This document shows positions 1-10,800 of a stretch of 64,000 bases of DNA, in pieces. The stretch is taken from NCBI GenBank assembly GCA_964023205.1, contig OZ026844.1, positions 33,031,326 through 33,095,325 of the forward strand. Reading direction: 5' to 3'. This stretch comes from Lutraria lutraria (Eukaryota > Mollusca > Bivalvia > Venerida > Mactridae). How positions within the stretch are numbered: position 1 is the first letter of the stretch; every line of letters starts with the position of its first letter. Made by a program: the position numbers and the translations under genes. The notes under the pieces were generated by a model. That model ran no database searches. It had not been told where the DNA came from and saw only the letters and a program-made list of their open reading frames with translations.

Positions 1-279
1 CAGTTAGTGCTTACTAGTAATTTTCGTTCACATTTAACCCCAAAGATTCTGTAAATAAATGGAAAATGTTCAAACAAGCGCCCTAAATGTAGGTAGACTA
101 TAGTTCATAAAGGAGCATTCGATACATTTGTACATGAATTTCTACAGTTTTCGACTTTGTTCTCACTGAAATAAAATCGTGTTGGTCCTATTACCTTTCG
201 CTTTTTTCTTCCTTTTTAATGAACAATTGCCATGAAAAAAGTTTATATTATTGTTTATTATCAAAAATGGATACATAGA

Positions 280-957
280 ACTATGTTATTTTTTTAACTC
301 TTTTGTGCTCAGTCTTTGTCCGTCGTCCGTCATCGTGTCCCGTGCGCATCAATTTTGCCTTGTGAACACAAAAGAGGACATATTTTTTTATAAGATCTTC
401 ACAAAACTTGGTCAGAATGTTTGTATTGACAAAATCTTGGATGAGTTCGATAATGAGTCATTTGGGGTCAAAAATTAGGTTAAAGGGTCAAATTGAATTT
501 GAATCTTGGGAACACTCTAGATGTCACCGTTTTAATTTGATCTTCTTGAAACTGTGTAAAAATGTTTGACTGAATGATATCTTGGACAGGTTTTATGATG
601 TGTCATCTGTGGTCAGTAATTAGGTCACCAGGTCAAATATGTGAGTCAGGTTCGAACATGGGTCATCTGGGGTAAAAAACTAGGTCACCGGGTCAAATCT
701 TAGGAAAACTTTATTAACACTCTAGACGTCACAGTTTTTATTGGATCTTCAACAAACCTTGTAAGAATATTTGCTTAATGATAACTTAGACAAGTTCTAA
801 TATGGGTCATCTGGGGTCAGAAACTAGGTCACCAGGTCAAATCACAGGAAATCCTTGATAACAAAAGACCTCGTGACACAGACTCAAAACAATGTTTTCA
901 TCCACAAGCTATGATCTCATGTGAGTGATAAGGGCCATGTTGGCCCTCTTGTTATAT
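280..957 (+). repeat. Bivalve dispersed repeat copy with internal tandem units
   Basis: Starts near gtccgtcgtccgtc, contains repeated blocks of the type gtcatctggggtcagaaactaggtcaccaggtc (three to four copies about 120-150 bp apart) and ends with a small palindrome, agggccatgttggccct. This layout resembles the element at 38832-39700 and is common in bivalve genomes. No convincing coding frame. Confidence 0.7.
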
Positions 958-1034
958 GTTACTTCACTACCTGCAATAAAGGATTACTGAAAAAGAATTT
1001 ACAACATTTGTTACATTGTACACTGATTTTGATG

Positions 1035-1323
1035 CAATGGGCCTCTAGTTTCAAGTGGTTAAGGTCTCTGTCTAGTAATCACTAGCCACTTACCGTTGTG
1101 AGTTTGAATCCTATGCGGGACCAAATATGATATAATTATGAGGAAGCTGCCTGTCGACCTAGTTTGCGGAAGCTCGATGGTCCTACCCAGGAATACGCAT
1201 CCAGTCCTCCACCATCCTGAAAGGTGGAAGAGCCGCAAACAGACCCTGTCTATTAATGTTACGTTAAACCCCGGCAAAAAACAGTTTAAAGAAAGGGCCA
1301 TATATGTGTTCTTGGATGTGTAA
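1035..1323 (+). repeat. tRNA-derived SINE
   Basis: The head has a box A-like region (ctagtttcaagtggttaagg) and a box B-like gagtttgaatcc about 45 nt later; the body follows and the tail is gttaaaccccggcaaaaaac. Short open frames on both strands here are by-products of the SINE. Confidence 0.7.
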
Positions 1324-2337
1324 CATCAAATCACATAATAGGGTCCTATGAATCATTTTGCTGTTCTTACAAAGCTAGTATTGTGTTCATACAATTAATT
1401 TTGTTTTTTAAAGAAAGTATTTTCAAACAAGTCTTTTGATTTTAGATTCCAACCATAATAGATATCTACGATGGACCAGTTTACATCAATAACCTACAGT
1501 CAACATCAAAACTAAAGATGTTTGGCAAGAGTGATAGTTCTCGGGGACGCTGAAGTTAGACTCTAGATTATCCAAGACGTGCTCGAATGACATTTGGAGC
1601 CAATCTTGAATGAAACAGATGCTATTCTAGATGAGAAGATGTAGTGTGTCAGTATTGCTTGTCACATTGTCATACAGAAATATTGATATATATGGCATTG
1701 TAAAGAATCGAAAAGAGGAAAGACGTGAGAGGCGAGAATGTCAGCTTGATCACGTTGGGAAGTGCCATCCACCACGACTAATGGTGAATGATAACCCTGG
1801 GAAGTGGCAATCCAAACCATGAGAGAATTCCAACCCCTAATATGAAGTAAGATTACTTTTAAAGCATTACATATACTCAAAGTATGGATAATAAGTGAGT
1901 AGCTGGTGTGTGAATTTTGGTTTGAACTGAGCATATACAAAAAAAAACGTGAGTAGGCTTTTGTCTGTACATACCATAGTGATAATGTAATTTATGCAGA
2001 CTGAATCTATAAATAAGGTTAATAAAATACACACTCAAACTTAATCAAAATTAATAAAATGTCTCAAAGCAGGGAGTAGCTAGCTTGAATGAATGTTACG
2101 CCCATATGGGGGAGGTAGATCTAATTAAGATACTTTTATTTGATTGATGTTACGCATGTGTGAAAGTGCGTATGTATGACGCCTTTAAAACATATGTTTT
2201 CACCATCGGTATTGCAAACCTTGGTATTTTGTAACATTCTTTTTATTAATATGTAATTCTTTACAAATTGTTGATGTTTTTAAACCATTCTGAATACAAT
2301 TTTATCAACACATGTCCATTTTGCATATTCGCCCATG
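1324..2337. other. Intergenic, nothing recognised
   Basis: AT-rich sequence. A region at 1560-1820 is slightly richer in GC, but no exon with consistent splice sites or protein similarity could be recognised. Confidence 0.5.
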
Positions 2338-2342
2338 CTAAA

Positions 2343-2400
2343 TTAAGGGAAGTAACTTACACATTGAATGCTTTTTATCAACAACAGTTACCTCCCTTTA
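2343..2400. repeat. Short TIR/foldback fragment
   Basis: TTAAGGGAAGTAAC at the left faces GTTACCTCCCTTTA at the right across about 30 nt, giving a hairpin of ~12 pairs. The aagggag-taac motif is a common end of bivalve miniature elements. Confidence 0.55.
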
Positions 2401-2724
2401 TAAATCGTCTTGAGAATTGTTCAGATCAACTCATTTAATATTTTTAACAGCCAGGTAAAATTTCTTTATTTTCAATGGAAAAACATGTAATAAATCAGCA
2501 TCTATGAATTTTGAACTAGGCAAAAACCATATACTGAATAACTAATTAATACGCTATATGTCTAGGATTTGGTGGTAGCTAAGTGTAGAAGAATTACATT
2601 TATTTGTTAAATAATGCTAGTTGTCTTAAGTTGGAGAGTTATATCCCTATGCTGTATACCCTGAAAATGAGATTGAAGCAATTTTATCATTACGCCCCAA
2701 CCCCTATCATAAATTAAGTGTCCT

Positions 2725-2910
2725 CCTATGAGTGTTTAATGCCTCCGTCCGTCTGTTCAAATTTTAGTTTCCGTGTGATAATTCCAGAAATATTTCATGG
2801 ATTGGTTTCATATATTACCTGAAGATGCATAATAATAAAATGCAGGTCAAATTTGATTTCCGTTAAAATCCAAACATGTTCACAAGAGTTATGGCCCCTT
2901 TCTAGTTTGG
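2725..2910 (+). repeat. Fragment of a bivalve dispersed repeat
   Basis: gcctccgtccgtctgttcaa followed about 150 bp later by cacaagagttatggcccctt: the start and a diagnostic internal motif of the same broad repeat class as 38832-39700 and 63390-63720. Confidence 0.6.
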
Positions 2911-3611
2911 AACTTGAAATTATAAGGAAGAATTCATATTGTTCTACATTTATTTCTGTACAATGACTACAAGATAAATAAAATCACAGTTAAAATTAAC
3001 AAAAAAAATGAACTTCCTGATTTATGACAAAAAAATCTATTTTCTGTAACTTACATGGCAAAAGCTGAAAAATAAAAAATAAAGGAAAACCTTTTCCCAG
3101 TTAGACTACATGTATCTCTAAATTGCATACAGTAATGACTAATTATTGTGAGGATAATAAATGAACGTGCCTCAATCATCCTGAGTGAATGGCAATGGTA
3201 TGTTTAGCTGTCATTGAAAATAAAATCAATTTGCATAGCACAATGCCATTTAAATAAAGTACTAAAACAATACAGCACTAACATTTACAACATAAAAAGC
3301 ACTGAATAAGTTTACATGTGGAAGCACAATTATCCATTGAAAGACTTGCAATGAAAAAGGAACTAACAGAAATTTTGATTTTTTATAAAAAAAAATACTA
3401 TAGAATAAAATGCAACTGGTGCACCAGAAAACAGCGTTGCTATAGTAACAAAATCAAAATTTCCTTTTTATTCTTAAAAAATCATATTTCAACAATGTCT
3501 TGTCTACTATTTACTGAAGATTTAAGAAGCAAAAATGTTAAAATACTGTATGTTGCTAGAAAAACAGGTATAGCGACAATGTCAAACATTCCTGTTTTCT
3601 ATCTATAGAAA

Positions 3612-3704
3612 TATATATCGAGGGTTCAGCGCAACAGTGTTGTAACTCATATTGAAATAAGAACAAGTTACGACAGTTTTGCGCTGAGCCCTCGATATAC
3701 AATC
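3612..3704. repeat. Foldback element, hairpin copy 1
   Basis: Arms GAGGGTTCAGCGCAA... and ...TTGCGCTGAGCCCTC pair over about 28 nt with few mismatches around a ~20-nt AT-rich loop (catattgaaataagaaca). Flanking TATATC/GATATA extends the stem. A second copy is at 8462-8541. Confidence 0.85.
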
Positions 3705-3839
3705 ATTACAATGCCTAGCTGGATTAATTGCTTCAAATACAATGAACCAACATAGTTTAACTAAGCAATGTCTTTTGTAGCACCAGTTATATCTCTCTAT
3801 TTTGATTCTATTTAGTAATAATTAGGTGTAAAAAAAATC

Positions 3840-4019
3840 TTTGTTTCTAGTTACCCCGACTTACCCCAATTTTTTCCATGAACCTAAGATTTTTATTAGG
3901 CCGGATGAATGGTACATACATTTTTTAAACTTTTTTATCTTTCCACATGTTTTAATTAAAGAGTACAAAAATCCTAACCCGCCTAGCCCATTTTTAATAA
4001 GCAAATAACTAGAAACAAA
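3840..4019. repeat. 180-bp miniature TIR element (TTTGTTTCTAGTTA ends)
   Basis: Perfect 14-bp inverted ends: TTTGTTTCTAGTTA at 3840-3853 and TAACTAGAAACAAA at 4006-4019. The interior is non-coding. A related left half lies at 33726-33865, and the same end motif occurs at about 40838. Confidence 0.75.
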
Positions 4020-4259
4020 TAAATTCTTTTAAGGCAAAATAAGTAACAAATAGTTATAAGCAAATTGTCCGATTTCGATGTTACGTAACAGTATTCCAAA
4101 GATAAGTTACTGCCATTCTCTCTACAAGTCTCAAATTTGCACTAACAATGAATGAATGAAATAATCTCTCTATTCTGTATTCTACAATTAATGACATAAT
4201 CAACATAAAACTACAAATGTTCAACAATAACATTGTCTTTATCTCGCAAACAATAACAT

Positions 4260-4736
4260 CTTCACTATAAATACATTTAATTTCTCAAAATTACATCATT
4301 ACTATAAATACATTTTAATTTTCAGACGACAGTACCACATTGTTACTATAAATACATTAAATTTCTCAGACGACAGTACCACATTGTTACTATAAATACA
4401 TTTTAATTTTCAGACGACAGTACCACATTGTTACTATAAATACATTTTAATTTTCAGACGACAGTACCACATTGTTACTATAAATACATTCAAATTCTCA
4501 GACGACAGTATCACATCGTTACTATAAATACATTCAAATTCTCAGACGACAGTATCACATCGTTACTATAAATACATTCAAATTCTCAGACGACAGTATC
4601 ACATTGTTACTATAAATACATTCAAATTCTCAGACGACAGTATCACATCGTTACTATAAATACATACAAATTCTCAGACGACAGTATCACATTGTTACTA
4701 TCAATACATTTCAATTCTCAGACGACAGTAAGTTGT
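4260..4736. repeat. 44-bp minisatellite across the LRRC74 stop codon and 3' UTR
   Basis: CAGACGACAG recurs at 4323, 4367, 4411, 4455, 4499, 4543, 4587, 4631, 4675 and 4719, exactly 44 bp apart, with degenerate half-units to about 4260. The unit is cagacgacagta(c/t)cacat(t/c) followed by gttactataaatacatt and an AT-rich tail. The rightmost copy contains the LRRC74 stop codon, so the rest would be transcribed as 3' UTR. Confidence 0.9.
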
Positions 4737-4850
4737 CGATGTTTCATTTCTGGTATGGTATTGATACTAATTTTGTCCGTTTTAATTGCAAATAATCGAG
4801 ATGGTCGTTGTAGAAAATAACTTTTCAAAGCTTCCCCTGACAAAATATCA
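4718..4850 (-). CDS. LRRC74A: LRRC74 exon 17 (C-terminus and stop)
   Basis: Residues 626-669, basic (SYFLQRPSRLFAIKTDK...), with a TGA stop at 4720-4718. Acceptor ATTTTCAG|TG. The last codons and the stop lie in the first copy of a 44-bp tandem array that then forms the proximal 3' UTR. Confidence 0.75.
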
Positions 4851-7800
4851 CTGAAAATAAACAACAAGCCAAATGTTAATTTTCAAATTGGAAAACTGAA
4901 ATACTACAGTTAAGAATAACTTTCACAGACAATACAATATCCTCTTCATATTTTCTCTTTTCAAGTTCTCCAATGCATTTTTTCATTCAACAGTAATTTT
5001 TGTATTTTCATGATTCTAATATTCTAAATTATCAGTATCTAAAATAATTCAGCAATTGTTCCATAGGAGCTGTTCAAATTGATGTAACACATTATTATCA
5101 TGTATGAGATAGAGTTTAAGTAATCTAAGTAAACGGTGCATTGTGAAGCATGGTTACTTAACTGCAAAGAATTTTCTAACTAAAAATGTGCCCTTATGAC
5201 TTAGTTTTGGCCCACAGTGAAGAAAATGCTTCATGACTAAATATAACCCTCTTCATGCACTAGATGTGAGAACATTTGAAAATTGGAGCCTTCCTTGGTT
5301 TAAAATGTAGGCCAAACACTTGGGGGAGACCAAATAGAAATATCATACTTGTAAGGCATTGTGCTGGAATTTGTGTGGTTTAATTCAGTCACCAAAGTAC
5401 TAAGCTGTTTCTGAAAAATAGAACAAAATTCTTTATAATATATCAAGGAAATATGGGATAATGAGGCACAATAAACACAACTATAAATACATATTGTATA
5501 AGAACATGGCTGGTATACATGTACATGTATAAGACGTATAGACCTTCATGTGTTATTTGAATAGAGTTTGACATAAGAACCATACAATGATTGTAATTCT
5601 ATTAATGCTGAAAGGCCATTAAATATTAATTAACAATCTCTCAAATGCTGACCTAAATAATGAGAATATGTTTTATTTTTATAAAATAATAAAATACCAA
5701 TAAAATGTAAGAATATATTATGGACTACACTTTGTATTAGACACAAGAAAAAACTGAATTGTACATTTGTAACAACATACATTTGTAAGTCTGAAACCAG
5801 CTTCCTTCAAAGCCATTTTCATATCATCTAAGGCAAGAGCACCATTTCTGTCTCGGTCATATTCCTGGAACGATGTTCTCAATTCGGTTTGATGTGATTT
5901 CACAAACTTGCTAAACAAGCGGATCAGGCTTGTGGTTGTCTGCAAATAGATTACATTAGCATTACAAACTTTGTTTTTTACTTAAGATAGTTTGAAGTCT
6001 GTTAAAATGTGAGCATTAAAAAAATGTTAATACAGAAGATAATTATAGAGCATTTTTTGGGGGGGAAATTGCTTTAACAGAGCAATTTTTCCAGGCTACA
6101 AAAGTCCACTTAGAAAGGATTTTAAATCTTAAACTGGGGATTTTTTTAGTAACAGTAGAAGGAGATCGAGTTCTCAGCCAAACCCCTAAACTGTGTTCCA
6201 AGGTGCCCTAAAATTCCCCTTTTTCCACCACTTTATTAAGACTTTGGGAAAGACTTACTGATATTCTACAATATCCTCCTACTCCTCCATGAAGTATTGT
6301 TATATCTTTCACAGCTTCTAATTCTTGGATTTGATGAAAGTTTTCTCTTGATATTCCAATCTCCTTAAGTAAATAGATAAATACTGAACAATTATCATTC
6401 CATTAATTACCCCTTAAATTCAAACAATAGACCAGTCTATCTTATTGTATGGAGCAGTTCATTTCAATCAATAAGGTTGGTCAGGAAGCAAAACAGTGAA
6501 ATATACATTAATTGGCAGATTCATGATATGTGTATAGAATAAAATACTTAATAAGGTACATGTACATTGTATATTAACCATGCACAAAGGGTACATGTAT
6601 ATTAACCATGCACGAAGAGTTATGATATGTACACTGATATATTACAATTCTTTATTAAAGGGGCATACCCTACAACTGACAAACATTCTGTGAAAGTGTA
6701 AAAATGTGCTAGCTGTATATGTAAAACAATACATAATGGATAATTGCAGGAAGAACATGGGTCATAAAATGACTAGTTTAGGTACTAACCGCAAAAAACA
6801 TAGCTATGAATAATAAATCACTTCCACCCAAAAATGTCCATGACTAAATGTATGTGTCACAAATACATATTTTTTATGATTTATTTTTAATTGGATGAAT
6901 TTTTGGCTGAAACTTTCTTCGTCGGCTTTTTTCTTTACAAGCTTCTAATTTATCATCATTTTGCCTTAATTCTAAATGCACCAAGTTGTAGGGTATGTCC
7001 CTTTAAACACTGTACATCATAACCTAAAGAACATAAATGAAAAAAGAAAAAGAAAAAAAGCTTTTGATCAGCATACAGTGAATAGTTTGCAAAATGGTGA
7101 CATCATATTAAAGAGTAGTATACATCATTGAAAAATAATATAGTGCCACATAAAGATTGATAAAAAGGTTTTTAATCAAAAACATTGTCTAAATATGCAT
7201 GCATTTTCAATTGCTAAATGTTTTTGCCATTAAGTTAAAAATTAATGTTTCCACAACAGACAGAAAAATGGCAACTTTAAAAAATCACAAGGCATGAAAA
7301 TGGCAACCATTAAAAAATCACAAGACAGGAATGTTTGCACATTGAGGCTACTAGGGCCAGGAACAATCTGTGTAACAGGATGTGATTTTTCTGCAAGTCT
7401 GCAGATTGAAAAGCTCATGGAGGCAAAATAATCACATGTTAAACATGTGTTTACAATGTATCCGGCTCGTCTAATCAAACAACTCTTTCAAGATTATTAC
7501 ATCCTGGCATTCCAACCTTCCAACTACAACAACAACAAATTAAATTATTTCATGGTCCAAAACACCACACCAATATGTTTATATCCATCTGTTTCGACCT
7601 CAATCACATCCCTGTTAAATAATACCGGTAGTGTTTCTAATAATCACCACATACAGTTGTGGAACACCTCTTTAGCACTTATTACAGTTAAACCTTTTAC
7701 AAGGAGGGCCATAATGTTTGCTATAGTACCCAGTATGTAGAATTATCATAGGATAAAGTATGATATATCATGCTCCCTAATTCCCATGTACCAGTTTTCA

Positions 7801-10800
7801 TGCACACCAAACTAACAATGAATGCATGCCAACCATAATACTAGTTTATACCACTCCGCAACAAAATGCTGAAACTGTCACCCAATTTTATAACATGATG
7901 TGTAGTACAGGTATACAATAGAGATTCACTGACCCATCAAAAGAAATTCTTGAAAACATTAATTTTCTTAAACTATTCTTGCATACTTCATGAACAGTTC
8001 ATGAAGTATGTATAACTATCTAACAGGGGTGTTCTTAAAATTCTCACATTGTAAGACTCACTAACATACTTAGATACTGTACATCTAAATCTAACTTTAA
8101 ACTCATAATCACATCATTGTCTGTGCCATTTAACCACTTACCACAACTTGCTGTCAGTAAAATTAATAGTATAAACATAAATTTCTGGATTAAATAATAA
8201 AATCATACTAAAAATATGGGTGTGAAAAAATGAAAATGACAAAAATCCATGTATTATACATTTATATACGCACACAAATCTATAAAATAAAGAGGGGTGT
8301 TCATGCAATAATTAACAAATTCGCAGGGAGAAGCCAATGTAATGAGGGTTTCCAGCAAGACTATTGTAACTGATGATCAATCAAGGTACTGAAAGAACTC
8401 ATGAAAACTGAACTTACATAGACTTGCACTGCAACATGAAAAATGTGAACTAGTTTAACAATTTGAGGGTTCAACGCAACAGTGTCGTAACTCATATTGA
8501 AATAAGAACAACTTACGACAGTTTTGCGCTGAGCCCTCAAAATTTATTGTATGGTGGATGTAGATAAATGTTGTACAGTTTAGGTACGCATAAAAATGTA
8601 TGCTTGCCGAGCGAGTGATGGCTAAGGAAAGCTGAACTATCATTCAGTTTCCAAAAATGAGGTCGGCACAAAATTAACGATAAAAAACACCAGTTTAGGT
8701 AAGTAGAACCAATAAAAAAGCTTCCCGCATGCTGTTAGGAAAGTGAATTCAAACCCTTCAAATATAATGCAGTTACAATAAACTTGTACTGATCCTGGAT
8801 AAAAAAACAACAACTACATGTATTTCTTGCTGTAATGAATCATGGATAAATAATCATAGCTTACCAAAGTCATGAATTGTTACTGAAAATGGTAAACTTA
8901 TATGATTAAAAATAAAAAATATTGTAGTTCTTTTGTCTAGGAAAACAAACATAATGAAATCAAAGCTATAAAAAATGTAAAATTCTTGAATAATATTCAT
9001 ACATTCTAGAAATTCACTTTCCATATTTTTTTCCCTTGAAAAAGTCAAATATTTTTTATGCACCACGAGTTCAGCAAGTAAGAAACTGTTCAGCTCACAT
9101 TATTCTGCTTTTCAATAACTTTACATAGTCAACAAAAAATTCTAAGATGTGATTGAAGCATCAAATGAAATGTAATAGGACCCCCCCCCCCCAAAAAAAA
9201 ACCCCACAAGTTTAACAACACTAGTAGCTCTACATACTGTATATTTCTTTATTCAGGATTACTGTCATCAGTCATAACAAGATTTTATTCACATTCTTTC
9301 TTTTAAGTGTAAATTTAAAATATCATGCAGTTAATAACATTATTAATAGGTACTATAAGGATAAACTAATAATAATTATTAAAATTATCTTAATATAAGT
9401 AATATCAATCATCATCATTAATCATTTACTATAAATAAAATCTTTAATTGATAATAAACGTATAAACAGTGTGAATTATATTATCAATCAATCATTGAAA
9501 GAAAACCAGTGACTGCAAGTTTTTGTAGAAACTCTTATTCAGTGCTTGTTATGTGTCGAAATTTTTTATGTATTCTTGTAAGTTAAAAAGACAAAAACAT
9601 TTGTTTAGATCATTGCAAAAAAATGAAAATAAAACAGTGACAAAACATCATCATAAAACTTCAGCGTGTATTAAATGTGTCAAACTCCATGGCATATTTG
9701 GTAAAAAAAAACTCAGTAAAAAAAATGAGCTGTCTAAAAAAAAAGATGGGAAACCAACATTTATAACTTTCATCTTCAATGTGTGTTGTAAACACCCAGT
9801 CTCCAGTAATGTATCTAGGACACAGGATGCACGTGTTAAAAAATCACTATTAAAGAATATTTTCTTCTCTCCTTGAACAGGTTTGGTTTGACAGAATTTT
9901 GTTTTGCTGTGCAGTGTCAATACTTAAGTGCAAAAAAAATAATTAGCAAAGAAAGAATTGAACCTAGTGATAATTCATATAAATACATGTAAAGAAAGGT
10001 TTCAAAAGTATTAATTGATATATTTTGAGTAACTATATGCATGCTTTAGTTACGGATTAACAATTTTATACAGGAATCACTCATGCAGCCATTTAATATT
10101 CCTGAAAGAAAATTTTAATCTTTCAACATGCCTGTTAACTTAAGATATTATTAAACATTAAGATATTACCAGATGAACCAAAGCATGTGTTTGAAGTGAG
10201 TTGAAGAGAATCATGTTACAACATGCATATTTTACAACAGAAATCTTACTTAATTTTTCTAACAATCCATAGATGACTGATTCTCTTACTGCAAAATTGA
10301 AACCCATTTAGTCTGTCTCATAAATATCCTTCCAATGAGAGCATGTTTAACAAGAAATAACAATTAATAACAAGAAATAACGATTGGTCATAAGTAATAA
10401 CATGAAATAACAAGGAGTAACAAGAAATATAACAGAAAATAATAATAAGTAAAAAGCAAGTGATAAACAAGTAATAACCAAAAAAAAGTAATAAACAAGT
10501 AATAATATAAAATAACAAGTAATGATAAGTAATAACATAAAATAACAAGGGATAATAAGAAATAACTAGTAATAATAAGAAATTATAAGAAATAACATGA
10601 AATATCAAGTAATAATGATAAATTATAAGTAATAACAAGAAATAACTAGTAATAATAAGAAATTATAAGTAATAATAAGAAAGTATAAGTAATAATAAGA
10701 AAGTATAAGTAATAACATGAAGTAACAAATAATAACAATAACTTGGAACAACTGATAATGTAGTAATTGACTTCTTATTATAAACAACTTACTTATATCA

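Larger units (their letters stand above)
7011..10340. other. LRRC74 intron 13, central part
   Basis: AT-rich intronic sequence. It contains the palindrome at 7980-8011, the hairpin at 8462-8541 and a C12/A8 homopolymer junction at 9180-9203. Open frames up to about 107 codons lack splice context or family resemblance and are not called. Confidence 0.5.

Noticed and set aside
280..957. Coding remnant in the gtcatctggggtca repeat
   Set aside because: No frame stays open across the units; behaves as a non-coding dispersed repeat.
10318..10638. 106-codon hydrophobic minus-strand frame
   Set aside because: Low-complexity AT-rich repeat; the Leu/Ile/Tyr run is a composition effect.
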